A stretch of DNA of 64,000 nt from Allacma fusca. Lineage: Eukaryota > Arthropoda > Collembola > Symphypleona > Sminthuridae. The notes beneath the pieces were generated by a model that was not told the DNA's origin, ran no database searches, and worked only from the letters and a program-made list of their open reading frames with translations. The stretch spans positions 32,497,378 through 32,561,377 of the forward strand of contig OX359248.1 of the NCBI GenBank assembly GCA_947179485.1, in the 5' to 3' direction. Positions 24,693-38,022 of the stretch are shown here, piece by piece. Numbering within the stretch: the first letter of the stretch is position 1; the number at the start of each line of letters is the position of its first letter. A program made the translations under genes and the position numbers.

Positions 24693-26162
24693 GTCTTAAA
24701 TTGTTGTGTCAAATATAATCTCGTATATATCTCGTATATAGAAGGTTTATAATAGGTTGTCTATTTCTCGGAGGAAGAGTAAATTTTTTTGCCTTTAATT
24801 AGATTGACGGAAGCCGCGAGGGTCTATTCAACTGCAGTCGGATTTCGGATTGTGATTTTCGTGACTGCACAACATGACCTGATTAAAGTAGTAAGCTTTC
24901 GGGACCGTCTTAAATTGTTGTCAAAAATAATCTCTGAGGATAAGAAAAATGGTCCTGATGCATTCGAGATGTGAGCGAAAATTCGTACATACACTTGTAC
25001 TCGTGGCAAAGTTGACCACGTCCATTACTGATTATAGGTAGTGACGCCAATGGTCTGGTCTGATCCAGATTTTATGAAACTGTCTAATAAAAAGCTCACA
25101 CCAGACCATTGGGCTGGTCTAGTTTATCGGACCAGACCAATGGTCTGATCCACTCGTTCGGATCAGACCAGACCAAAGACCATGGTCCAGAAAATCATTA
25201 AGAGCAAATAAATAGTAATAAAATTATAAATCTGAATCTGAAATAAATAGTAATCACATTTTATGCAGTCAAATGTTTCTTTTATCCCCAGAAATGTCAG
25301 TTTTAATTGGTTCCATTCGATGGGATTTCCTTAACTCATAAATTTTTATTTTGCGAACTTTTGAGACCATGGTCCTGTGGTCTGGTCTGGGCCTGAAGCT
25401 GGACTAATGGTATCTGTCCTGGTCCAAGTTTTGGATCAAACCGGACCAGACCAAAAATGAACCATTTATAATGTTCCGGACCAGACCATTGGCATTCCTA
25501 ATTATAGGTATACCCCTTGCTATTTGTCCACTACGTGTCTTCACAAATTAGTTAGTTACAAGTTTCTCTCGACTGTTGGTTAAACTAGTATTAGGATATC
25601 ACTCCTAAAATATTTCAATATATGAAGGTAAGCAATTGTAAGCAAAGATTCCATGAGAAAATCGTCAATGAAGACGCAAAATGATTCAGATTCATCTTCG
25701 ATTAATTCAAAATGGTTTACTAATCTTCTTGCTGTTAGGTCTAATTACATAAGTGGCTGCTAGTCACGTTCAATTTAAAATGGGTTACTTGCAATTTTAA
25801 CAAAAATCAATATAAATTACATACATACATATTTTAATCGCATCATCATGTAGATCCCTTTGATTGATTAGAAACTGCATGTAGACCATTTTCCCTTACA
25901 TTTTGAAACCAGGCAGTCCACTTTGAATCTTGATAAGATTTGGCCCACGCAATTGTCGCTTTGATCAACAAATCATCTATACTATTGTGGTTATTCTATA
26001 AGGATATTTTTTTCGTTTTAGTCAAATCCGTTTCTCATGACATTCCAATCAAATCCGATGGGACAGTAAAGAATGCCGGGGCAGACAAAATTATTTTCAC
26101 AGTGGGACCATGCAAAATAAACTTGCATGACCTGATATGACCTGTATGAAGCTTTCGGGACC
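24693..26162. repeat. S unit 5 (1470 bp)
   Basis: Long-form MITE at 25039-25500. Confidence 0.95.
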
Positions 26163-28636
26163 GTCTTAAATTGTTGTGTCAAATATAATCTCGTATATAT
26201 CTCGTATATAGAAGGTTTATAATAGGTTGTCTATTTCTCGGAGGAAGAGTAAATGTTTTTGCCTTTAATTAGATTGACGGAAGCCGCGAGGGTCTATTCA
26301 ACTGCAGTCGGATTTCGGATTGTGATTTTCGTGACTGCACAACATGACCTGATTAAAGTAGTAAGCTTTCGGGACCGTCTTAAATTGTTGTCAAAAATAA
26401 TCTCTGAGGATAAGAAAAATGGTCCTGATGCATTCGAGATGTGAGCGAAAATTCGTACATACACTTGTACTCGTGGCAAAGTTGACCACGTCCATTACTG
26501 ATTATAGGTAGTGACGCCAATGGTCTGGTCTGATCCAGATTTTATGAAACTGTCTAATAAAAAGCTCACACCAGACCATTGGGCTGGTCTAGTTTATCGG
26601 ACCAGACCAATGGTCTGATCCACTCGTTCGGATCAGACCAGACCAAAGACCATGGTCCAGAAAATCATTAAGAGCAAATAAATAGTAATCACATTTTATG
26701 CAGTCAAATTTTTCTTTTATCCCCAGAAATGTCAGTTTTAATTGGTTCCATTCCATGGGATTTCCTTAACTCATAAATTTTTATTTTGCGAACTTTTGAG
26801 GCCATGGTCCTGTGGTCTGTTCTGGGCCTGAAGCTGGACTAATTGTATCTGGCCTGGTCCAAGTGTTGGATCAAACCGGACCAGACCAAAAACGAACCAT
26901 TTATAATGTTCCGGACCAGACCATTGGCATTCCTAATTATAGGTATACCCCATGCTATTTGTCCACTACGTGTCTTCACAAATTAGTTAGTTACAAGTTC
27001 CTCTGGACCTTTTTGTATTTAAGGTCACTTGCTTGTATGGTTCTTTTTTCATAACGGTTGGAGCTTCTGTGGGGAACTAGTTTTGTGTTCCGCAGAAGGT
27101 TACGTCACGTCGCGATATCCTCGGAAGAAAAAAAAACCTCCTTGTAAACTAAATGCAAATGAATTTCCAATTTTTCCTCCACGTTCGAGTCAAATGTTTT
27201 AGAGTAAACTTATTTCCGGGCTGACCGGAAAAAATCCATGAAGTCGGAAATGTTTTGGAATTTTCCCTGGCGGGGTTGCCGAAAAAAATCGACGCAGTCG
27301 GAAATATTTTGGAATTTTCCCTGGCGGTTTCGCCGGCAAAAATAGACGCAGTCGGAAAATGTCCGAAAATGTGGCTGGTGGGGTCGTCGGGAAAGTCGAT
27401 GAAGTCGGTTTTTTTGGAATTCCGTCATGGTCGGAGATTTTAGATATCGGGGAAGTAATCAAATTTTTGGAAATTTGGCTGGAGGGGACGTCGGGAAATT
27501 CCGACGCAGTCGGAAAATTTTCGCAGATATGGCTGTCGGGGTCGTCGGGAAAACACGGTGAAGTCGGATTTTTTAAAGCAAAATTTCGCAATTATTTGAG
27601 GTATTCTTGTAGAAATAAAGGAATGTGGAGCATTTCATAAGACTGGGATTAAAACCGGGACGTCCCGTCCCGAGGTTTTCGGGACGGGACCGGGATTGGG
27701 ACAGTTTCGGGACAAAAGTTTTGTCCCCATGTAATTTCGGGACTGAATCGGGACGATTTTTTTGTCCAGAGGATTTCGGGACGGGACAGAATTGCCACCG
27801 GGACAAAAATATTGTCCCCAGTAGAAGCCCTACTTCCAGTAGACTTCCCAAGTCCAATTTCCTCTAGTAAATCCAGAACGTCGTGTCTCTGTCTGTGTGT
27901 CGATATTCAAACCCACAGCGAATGCTATCTACTCATGTGTTATGGTTATGGAATTCAATCTCCATGAATTAATTGCAATCTGATTATTTTGTCAAATCGA
28001 AGCCGAAAGGTCACAATGCTCTATCAATCAAACTAAATGTACTTTCTTATTTTCCAGACCTTAAGAATTTGAGGAGAGGAGAAATATAGTGACTGAACTT
28101 TGTGCCCATAAGTGTGGGTTTCCTATGAGGGAAAATCAAATGGAATTGAAAGTACTTATTGTAACACTATATTTACGTCAGTTAATTTCTCAAATACTGT
28201 ATTGCTGAAGTTATTTGCTCACTATTTTTTAATTACTAGTCCTAACATGCACATTTGATCTTTATATCCCCTAAAATACCATTAGGCAATAAGGATTGAT
28301 TTGTAGGAACCATGAATTTTAGTGATTGTAGCACGTGAAACGTGTTGCGCTTCTATCAATTCCTGTCATTTTTCCTATTTTAAATAATCAGTGCGTCCAG
28401 TGTTGGAGACATCAGTCACATTATTAGGGTACAACCGAGCTACATACAAATTATAATTAAATTATAAAAAATCACATTTGATCAGCACGTTATCCTGATC
28501 CACTAAGGGGCGAAGCACCATACAGTGTTGCAACAGCAAGATTTAATAACAATGGAATGTTGGTATTAAGTTGATTAAGCGATTATTTAAATTTTCCGTG
28601 TATAATATTGAGTTTGGGATAGAACCTAGGTGAGCC
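26163..28636. repeat. L unit 3 (2474 bp)
   Basis: Short-form MITE at 26509-26935. Confidence 0.95.
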
Positions 28637-30106
28637 GTCTTAAATTGTTGTGTCAAATATAATCTCGTATATATCTCGTATATAGAAGGTTTATAATAGG
28701 TTGTCTATTTCTCGGAGGAAGAGTAAATTTTTTTGCCTTTAATTAGATTGACGGAAGCCGCGAGGGTCTATTCAACTGCAGTCGGATTTCGGATTGTGAT
28801 TTTCGTGACTGCACAACATGACCTGATTAAAGTAGTAAGCTTTCGGGACCGTCTTAAATTGTTGTCAAAAATAATCTCTGAGGATAAGAAAAATGGTCCT
28901 GATGCATTCGAGATGTGAGCGAAAATTCGTACATACACTTGTACTCGTGGCAAAGTTGACCACGTCCATTACTGATTATAGGTAGTGACGCCAATGGTCT
29001 GGTCTGATCCAGATTTTATGAAACTGTCTAATAAAAAGCTCACACCAGACCATTGGGCTGGTCTAGTTTATCGGACCAGACCAATGGTCTGATCCACTCG
29101 TTCGGATCAGACCAGACCAAAGACCATGGTCCAGAAAATCATTAAGAGCAAATAAATAGTAATAAAATTATAAATCTGAATCTGAAATAAATAGTAATCA
29201 CATTTTATGCAGTCAAATGTTTCTTTTATCCCCAGAAATGTCAGTTTTAATTGGTTCCATTCGATGGGATTTCCTTAACTCATAAATTTTTATTTTGCGA
29301 ACTTTTGAGACCATGGTCCTGTGGTCTGGTCTGGGCCTGAAGCTGGACTAATGGTATCTGTCCTGGTCCAAGTTTTGGATCAAACCGGACCAGACCAAAA
29401 ATGAACCATTTATAATGTTCCGGACCAGACCATTGGCATTCCTAATTATAGGTATACCCCTTGCTATTTGTCCACTACGTGTCTTCACAAATTAGTTAGT
29501 TACAAGTTTCTCTCGACTGTTGGTTAAACTAGTATTAGGATATCACTCCTAAAATATTTCAATATATGAAGGTAAGCAATTGTAAGCAAAGATTCCATGA
29601 GAAAATCGTCAATGAAGACGCAAAATGATTCAGATTCATCTTCGATTAATTCAAAATGGTTTACTAATCTTCTTGCTGTTAGGTCTAATTACATAAGTGG
29701 CTGCTAGTCACGTTCAATTTAAAATGGGTTACTTGCAATTTTAACAAAAATCAATATAAATTACATACATACATATTTTAATCGCATCATCATGTAGATC
29801 CCTTTGATTGATTAGAAACTGCATGTAGACCATTTTCCCTTACATTTTGAAACCAGGCAGTCCACTTTGAATCTTGATAAGATTTGGCCCACGCAATTGT
29901 CGCTTTGATCAACAAATCATCTATACTATTGTGGTTATTCTATAAGGATATTTTTTTCGTTTTAGTCAAATCCGTTTCTCATGACATTCCAATCAAATCC
30001 GATGGGACAGTAAAGAATGCCGGGGCAGACAAAATTATTTTCACAGTGGGACCATGCAAAATAAACTTGCATGACCTGATATGACCTGTATGAAGCTTTC
30101 GGGACC
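28637..30106. repeat. S unit 6 (1470 bp)
   Basis: Long-form MITE at 28983-29444; the last S unit of the array. Confidence 0.95.
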
Positions 30107-32580
30107 GTCTTAAATTGTTGTGTCAAATATAATCTCGTATATATCTCGTATATAGAAGGTTTATAATAGGTTGTCTATTTCTCGGAGGAAGAGTAAATGT
30201 TTTTGCCTTTAATTAGATTGACGGAAGCCGCGAGGGTCTATTCAACTGCAGTCGGATTTCGGATTGTGATTTTCGTGACTGCACAACATGACCTGATTAA
30301 AGTAGTAAGCTTTCGGGACCGTCTTAAATTGTTGTCAAAAATAATCTCTGAGGATAAGAAAAATGGTCCTGATGCATTCGAGATGTGAGCGAAAATTCGT
30401 ACATACACTTGTACTCGTGGCAAAGTTGACCACGTCCATTACTGATTATAGGTAGTGACGCCAATGGTCTGGTCTGATCCAGATTTTATGAAACTGTCTA
30501 ATAAAAAGCTCACACCAGACCATTGGGCTGGTCTAGTTTATCGGACCAGACCAATGGTCTGATCCACTCGTTCGGATCAGACCAGACCAAAGACCATGGT
30601 CCAGAAAATCATTAAGAGCAAATAAATAGTAATCACATTTTATGCAGTCAAATTTTTCTTTTATCCCCAGAAATGTCAGTTTTAATTGGTTCCATTCCAT
30701 GGGATTTCCTTAACTCATAAATTTTTATTTTGCGAACTTTTGAGGCCATGGTCCTGTGGTCTGTTCTGGGCCTGAAGCTGGACTAATTGTATCTGGCCTG
30801 GTCCAAGTGTTGGATCAAACCGGACCAGACCAAAAACGAACCATTTATAATGTTCCGGACCAGACCATTGGCATTCCTAATTATAGGTATACCCCATGCT
30901 ATTTGTCCACTACGTGTCTTCACAAATTAGTTAGTTACAAGTTCCTCTGGACCTTTTTGTATTTAAGGTCACTTGCTTGTATGGTTCTTTTTTCATAACG
31001 GTTGGAGCTTCTGTGGGGAACTAGTTTTGTGTTCCGCAGAAGGTTACGTCACGTCGCGATATCCTCGGAAGAAAAAAAAACCTCCTTGTAAACTAAATGC
31101 AAATGAATTTCCAATTTTTCCTCCACGTTCGAGTCAAATGTTTTAGAGTAAACTTATTTCCGGGCTGACCGGAAAAAATCCATGAAGTCGGAAATGTTTT
31201 GGAATTTTCCCTGGCGGGGTTGCCGAAAAAAATCGACGCAGTCGGAAATATTTTGGAATTTTCCCTGGCGGTTTCGCCGGCAAAAATAGACGCAGTCGGA
31301 AAATGTCCGAAAATGTGGCTGGTGGGGTCGTCGGGAAAGTCGATGAAGTCGGTTTTTTTGGAATTCCGTCATGGTCGGAGATTTTAGATATCGGGGAAGT
31401 AATCAAATTTTTGGAAATTTGGCTGGAGGGGACGTCGGGAAATTCCGACGCAGTCGGAAAATTTTCGCAGATATGGCTGTCGGGGTCGTCGGGAAAACAC
31501 GGTGAAGTCGGATTTTTTAAAGCAAAATTTCGCAATTATTTGAGGTATTCTTGTAGAAATAAAGGAATGTGGAGCATTTCATAAGACTGGGATTAAAACC
31601 GGGACGTCCCGTCCCGAGGTTTTCGGGACGGGACCGGGATTGGGACAGTTTCGGGACAAAAGTTTTGTCCCCATGTAATTTCGGGACTGAATCGGGACGA
31701 TTTTTTTGTCCAGAGGATTTCGGGACGGGACAGAATTGCCACCGGGACAAAAATATTGTCCCCAGTAGAAGCCCTACTTCCAGTAGACTTCCCAAGTCCA
31801 ATTTCCTCTAGTAAATCCAGAACGTCGTGTCTCTGTCTGTGTGTCGATATTCAAACCCACAGCGAATGCTATCTACTCATGTGTTATGGTTATGGAATTC
31901 AATCTCCATGAATTAATTGCAATCTGATTATTTTGTCAAATCGAAGCCGAAAGGTCACAATGCTCTATCAATCAAACTAAATGTACTTTCTTATTTTCCA
32001 GACCTTAAGAATTTGAGGAGAGGAGAAATATAGTGACTGAACTTTGTGCCCATAAGTGTGGGTTTCCTATGAGGGAAAATCAAATGGAATTGAAAGTACT
32101 TATTGTAACACTATATTTACGTCAGTTAATTTCTCAAATACTGTATTGCTGAAGTTATTTGCTCACTATTTTTTAATTACTAGTCCTAACATGCACATTT
32201 GATCTTTATATCCCCTAAAATACCATTAGGCAATAAGGATTGATTTGTAGGAACCATGAATTTTAGTGATTGTAGCACGTGAAACGTGTTGCGCTTCTAT
32301 CAATTCCTGTCATTTTTCCTATTTTAAATAATCAGTGCGTCCAGTGTTGGAGACATCAGTCACATTATTAGGGTACAACCGAGCTACATACAAATTATAA
32401 TTAAATTATAAAAAATCACATTTGATCAGCACGTTATCCTGATCCACTAAGGGGCGAAGCACCATACAGTGTTGCAACAGCAAGATTTAATAACAATGGA
32501 ATGTTGGTATTAAGTTGATTAAGCGATTATTTAAATTTTCCGTGTATAATATTGAGTTTGGGATAGAACCTAGGTGAGCC
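30107..32580. repeat. L unit 4 (2474 bp)
   Basis: Short-form MITE at 30453-30879. Confidence 0.95.
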
Positions 32581-35054
32581 GTCTTAAATTGTTGTGTCAA
32601 ATATAATCTCGTATATATCTCGTATATAGAAGGTTTATAATAGGTTGTCTATTTCTCGGAGGAAGAGTAAATTTTTTTGCCTTTAATTAGATTGACGGAA
32701 GCCGCGAGGGTCTATTCAACTGCAGTCGGATTTCGGATTGTGATTTTCGTGACTGCACAACATGACCTGATTAAAGTAGTAAGCTTTCGGGACCGTCTTA
32801 AATTGTTGTCAAAAATAATCTCTGAGGATAAGAAAAATGGTCCTGATGCATTCGAGATGTGAGCGAAAATTCGTACATACACTTGTACTCGTGGCAAAGT
32901 TGACCACGTCCATTACTGATTATAGGTAGTGACGCCAATGGTCTGGTCTGATCCAGATTTTATGAAACTGTCTAATAAAAAGCTCACACCAGACCATTGG
33001 GCTGGTCTAGTTTATCGGACCAGACCAATGGTCTGATCCACTCGTTCGGATCAGACCAGACCAAAGACCATGGTCCAGAAAATCATTAAGAGCAAATAAA
33101 TAGTAATCACATTTTATGCAGTCAAATTTTTCTTTTATCCCCAGAAATGTCAGTTTTAATTGGTTCCATTCCATGGGATTTCCTTAACTCATAAATTTTT
33201 ATTTTGCGAACTTTTGAGGCCATGGTCTTGTGGTCTGTTCTGGGCCTGAAGCTGGACTAATTGTATCTGGCCTGGTCCAAGTGTTGGATCAAACCGGACC
33301 AGACCAAAAACGAACCATTTATAATGTTCCGGACCAGACCATTGGCATTCCTAATTATAGGTATACCCCATGCTATTTGTCCACTACGTGTCTTCACAAA
33401 TTAGTTAGTTACAAGTTCCTCTGGACCTTTTTGTATTTAAGGTCACTTGCTTGTATGGTTCTTTTTTCATAACGGTTGGAGCTTCTGTGGGGAACTAGTT
33501 TTGTGTTCCGCAGAAGGTTACGTCACGTCGCGATATCCTCGGAAGAAAAAAAAACCTCCTTGTAAACTAAATGCAAATGAATTTCCAATTTTTCCTCCAC
33601 GTTCGAGTCAAATGTTTTAGAGTAAACTTATTTCCGGGCTGACCGGAAAAAATCCATGAAGTCGGAAATGTTTTGGAATTTTCCCTGGCGGGGTTGCCGA
33701 AAAAAATCGACGCAGTCGGAAATATTTTGGAATTTTCCCTGGCGGTTTCGCCGGCAAAAATAGACGCAGTCGGAAAATGTCCGAAAATGTGGCTGGTGGG
33801 GTCGTCGGGAAAGTCGATGAAGTCGGTTTTTTTGGAATTCCGTCATGGTCGGAGATTTTAGATATCGGGGAAGTAATCAAATTTTTGGAAATTTGGCTGG
33901 AGGGGACGTCGGGAAATTCCGACGCAGTCGGAAAATTTTCGCAGATATGGCTGTCGGGGTCGTCGGGAAAACACGGTGAAGTCGGATTTTTTAAAGCAAA
34001 ATTTCGCAATTATTTGAGGTATTCTTGTAGAAATAAAGGAATGTGGAGCATTTCATAAGACTGGGATTAAAACCGGGACGTCCCGTCCCGAGGTTTTCGG
34101 GACGGGACCGGGATTGGGACAGTTTCGGGACAAAAGTTTTGTCCCCATGTAATTTCGGGACTGAATCGGGACGATTTTTTTGTCCAGAGGATTTCGGGAC
34201 GGGACAGAATTGCCACCGGGACAAAAATATTGTCCCCAGTAGAAGCCCTACTTCCAGTAGACTTCCCAAGTCCAATTTCCTCTAGTAAATCCAGAACGTC
34301 GTGTCTCTGTCTGTGTGTCGATATTCAAACCCACAGCGAATGCTATCTACTCATGTGTTATGGTTATGGAATTCAATCTCCATGAATTAATTGCAATCTG
34401 ATTATTTTGTCAAATCGAAGCCGAAAGGTCACAATGCTCTATCAATCAAACTAAATGTACTTTCTTATTTTCCAGACCTTAAGAATTTGAGGAGAGGAGA
34501 AATATAGTGACTGAACTTTGTGCCCATAAGTGTGGGTTTCCTATGAGGGAAAATCAAATGGAATTGAAAGTACTTATTGTAACACTATATTTACGTCAGT
34601 TAATTTCTCAAATACTGTATTGCTGAAGTTATTTGCTCACTATTTTTTAATTACTAGTCCTAACATGCACATTTGATCTTTATATCCCCTAAAATACCAT
34701 TAGGCAATAAGGATTGATTTGTAGGAACCATGAATTTTAGTGATTGTAGCACGTGAAACGTGTTGCGCTTCTATCAATTCCTGTCATTTTTCCTATTTTA
34801 AATAATCAGTGCGTCCAGTGTTGGAGACATCAGTCACATTATTAGGGTACAACCGAGCTACATACAAATTATAATTAAATTATAAAAAATCACATTTGAT
34901 CAGCACGTTATCCTGATCCACTAAGGGGCGAAGCACCATACAGTGTTGCAACAGCAAGATTTAATAACAATGGAATGTTGGTATTAAGTTGATTAAGCGA
35001 TTATTTAAATTTTCCGTGTATAATATTGAGTTTGGGATAGAACCTAGGTGAGCC
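32581..35054. repeat. L unit 5 (2474 bp), no preceding S
   Basis: Follows L4 directly, breaking the S-L alternation. MITE at 32927-33353; carries a private C-to-T change near 33227. Confidence 0.95.
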
Positions 35055-36650
35055 GTCTTAAATTGTTGTGTCAAATATAATCTCGTATATATCTCGTATA
35101 TAGAAGGTTTATAATAGGTTGTCTATTTCTCGGAGGAAGAGTAAATTTTTTTGCCTTTAATTAGATTGACGGAAGCCGCGAGGGTCTATTCAACTGCAGT
35201 CGGATTTCGGATTGTGATTTTCGTGACTGCACAACATGACCTGATTAAAGTAGTAAGCTTTCGGGACCGTCTTAAATTGTTGTCAAAAATAATCTCTGAG
35301 GATAAGAAAAATGGTCCTGATGCATTCGAGATGTGAGCGAAAATTCGTACATACACTTGTACTCGTGGCAAAGTTGACCACGTCCATTACTGATTATAGG
35401 TAGTGACGCCAATGGTCTGGTCTGATCCAGATTTTATGAAACTGTCTAATAAAAAGCTCACACCAGACCATTGGGCTGGTCTAGTTTATCGGACCAGACC
35501 AATGGTCTGATCCACTCGTTCGGATCAGACCAGACCAAAGACCATGGTCCAGAAAATCATTAAGAGCAAATAAATAGTAATCACATTTTATGCAGTCAAA
35601 TGTTTCTTTTATCCCCAGAAATGTCAGTTTTAATTGGTTCCATTCCATGGGATTTCCTTAACTCATAAATTTTTATTTTGCGAACTTTTGAGGCCATGGT
35701 CCTGTGGTCTGTTCTGGGCCTGAAGCTGGACTAATTGTATCTGGCCTGGTCCAAGTGTTGGATCAAACCGGACCAGACCAAAAACGAACCATTTATAATG
35801 TTCCGGACCAGACCATTGGCATTCCTAATTATAGGTATACCCCATGCTATTTGTCCACTACGTGTCTTCACAAATTAGTTAGTTACAAGTTCCTCTGGAC
35901 CTTTTTGTATTTAAGGTCACTTGCTTGTATGGTTCTTTTTTCATAACGGTTGGAGCTTCTGTGGGGAACTAGTTTTGTGTTCCGCAGAAGGTTACGTCAC
36001 GTCGCGATATCCTCGGAAGAAAAAAAACCTCCTTGTAAACTAAATGCAAATGAATTTCCAATTTTTCCTCCACGTTCGAGTCAAATGTTTTAGAGTAAAC
36101 TTATTTCCGGGCTGACCGGAAAAAATCCATGAAGTCGGAAATGTTTTGGAATTTTCCCTGGCGGGGTTGCCGAAAAAAATCGACGCAGTCGGAAATATTT
36201 TGGAATTTTCCCTGGCGGTTTCGCCGGCAAAAATAGACGCAGTCGGAAAATGTCCGAAAATGTGGCTGGTGGGGTCGTCGGGAAAGTCGATGAAGTCGGT
36301 TTTTTTGGAATTCCGTCATGGTCGGAGATTTTAGATATCGGGGAAGTAATCAAATTTTTGGAAATTTGGCTGGAGGGGACGTCGGGAAAACTCGGTGAAG
36401 TCGGATTTTTTGGGGAGTTTTCCCTGGCGGGGTTGCCGGAAAAAATCGACGCAGTCGGAAATATTTCGGAATTTTCCCTGCCGGGGTTGCCGGAAAAAAT
36501 CGACGCAGTCGGACAATTTCCGAAAATGTGGCTGGTGGGGTCGTCGGGAGTCGATGAAGTCGGTTTTTTTTGGAATTTTCGCAGGCGGGTTCGTTGGGAA
36601 AACTCGATGAAGTCGGAAAAATTTTGAAAATTATAGTCGGTAAATTTCGT
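35055..36650. repeat. L unit 6, truncated edge unit
   Basis: Head and MITE (35401-35827) as in other L units, but the minisatellite part is longer and more diverse, and the 1070-bp terminal segment is absent. This is the right edge of the array. It has GTTTCTTTT near 35602, as S units do, within an otherwise L-type MITE. Confidence 0.9.
36110..36625. repeat. Expanded edge copy of the GACGCAGTCGG minisatellite
   Basis: About eight units against five or six in internal L units. Sequence after about 36385 is rearranged relative to internal copies, with extra GACGCAGTCGG units. Confidence 0.8.
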
Positions 36651-36897
36651 GTTTGAGTCCGGGAAGTCCCAATGTTTGTTTGTCGGGTATTTGGAACTTT
36701 TTCGAGACCCGCCAGATCCTGAGGAGAAAAATACTAGGCTCCCTAATTTTCATCGCAAGATTTATTCTTGTATTTAAATTATTTTGTCTAATCTCACATT
36801 TGGCACTTTTAAAGTGATCATGGAATTATTAATATTTTTAATAGTCATTTCTTTGAAAATAGCCGCACAACCTGCTAATAGATTTAACCGTATAACA
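36651..36897. other. Unique spacer, nothing recognised
   Basis: AT-rich single-copy DNA between the array edge and the next minisatellite. Confidence 0.5.
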
Positions 36898-37445
36898 AGG
36901 TCACGTCCTGACAGCCTAGGTTAACTGGGGTCTGCCCGGACACCCTAGGACACATGGGGTCTGTTCGAATTCATGTGTCAGGTCTTTTCAGACTCCTGGA
37001 GAAGTTGTAACAGGGAGACCCCGGTCAACTTTGGGCTGTCCATAGACCTGTGAGAGCTGGGATCATATCTTAACACTCTGGATCAGCTGGTTTCTTTCCG
37101 GGCACTCTAGGTCAGCTGGGATCTTTCCGGGCACTCTGGGTCAGCTGGGGTCTTTCCGGAGACCCTTTGAGAGGATCATATTCAGACACTGTGGGATTGC
37201 TGGCATCTCCGGTCACCCTGGGTCAACTGGGGTGTGTCAGGACACCGTGGGAGAGCTGGGGTCTCTTTCGGGACACCCCAGGTCCCTGTTCGGACCCCCA
37301 GTGTCAACTGAGGTCTGTCCGGACACCCCAGGGTCAACGGCGCCTGTCCGGACACTGCAATAGAGCTGGTGTCTCTTTCGGGACACCCAAGGTCCTTCTC
37401 CCGACATCGTGGGAAAGCTGGGGTCGTTCGAGGCACTCTGGGTCT
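36898..37445. repeat. GGTCAGCTGGGGTCT minisatellite
   Basis: Degenerate units of about 26-34 bp built from GGTCAGCTGGGGTCT, then TTCCGGACACCCT or similar. GC-rich against its surroundings. An open frame of about 90 codons runs through on both strands, as expected from a repeat with few stops; it is not a gene. Confidence 0.8.
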
Positions 37446-38022
37446 TAAATGAGACCCTTAATGAACGCCTCGCATCACCCTGTAAATTAGTGCCTATTAG
37501 AGTTGTCAGTAAATTATCCTGTTTTACTTATGTTTTTGTTTGCGGCGGGACAGTTCCCTTACTCAATTATATTCCCAGTGTTTTCGGGACGGGGACGCAT
37601 ACTTTTGTTCCGAGATTTTAGGGACAAAGATATAACGTTATGCAAAATGTACTACAAGCAGTTACCTTGAAGGCAAAGTGGTCTAGAGATTAATTTGTGA
37701 AGACAGATATTTATGCGTCCCGAAATAACACGGACATTTAGGTCCCAGGATTGTCCCGTGGTGACCAATTCAAAATCGTACACCGAGAATGAACTATTTA
37801 AAGTGTCAAAAAAATGTGTAGTCTGATAAGGAAATAAAAATTGGTTTGAATGGAATGGTCCCATTGTGAAAATAATTTCGACTGCCCAGACATGCTTTAC
37901 TGTCCCATCCATACATGTACAAGGCGTGTTTTCCAAGGGGGGTCAAAATCCCCAAAAAAATGAAATTTCAGGGGGGTCAACTGCATTTCACGGAGGGTCA
38001 AATTTAGCTACTCACTGTCTTA
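37446..38022. repeat. Decayed repeat fragments
   Basis: A GGGAC-type fragment (about 37540-37625) is followed by a degenerate inverted copy of S-unit sequence (about 37680-37915, including a match to GGGACAGTAAAG and the TTTGTGAAGACA region). After that come three GGGGGGTCAA-like motifs (37938-38002). Confidence 0.6.

Larger units (their letters stand above)
13706..36650. repeat. Higher-order tandem array of S and L units
   Basis: About 23 kb of near-identical tandem repeats. Units are counted from the junction base preceding TCTTAAATTGTTGTGTC. Both unit types share an 830- to 870-bp head that includes one hAT MITE. After ACAAGTT they diverge: S units end in a 598-bp tail (14772-15369 in S1), while L units continue with a 244-bp stretch, a GACGCAGTCGG minisatellite and a 1070-bp segment. 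The S+L pair recurs at a constant 3944 bp three times. Copies differ by only a handful of bases. Short open frames recurring in every unit are carried along by the repetition; none resembles a known protein. Confidence 0.95.

Noticed and set aside
13900-36650. CRISPR-like or bacterial origin for the regular repeats
   Set aside because: Unit length is kilobases, spacers are not unique, and surrounding genes are intron-containing animal genes.
37167-37448. 93-codon frame through the GGTCAGCTGGGGTCT minisatellite
   Set aside because: Repetitive product with both strands open; typical of a tandem repeat lacking stops.
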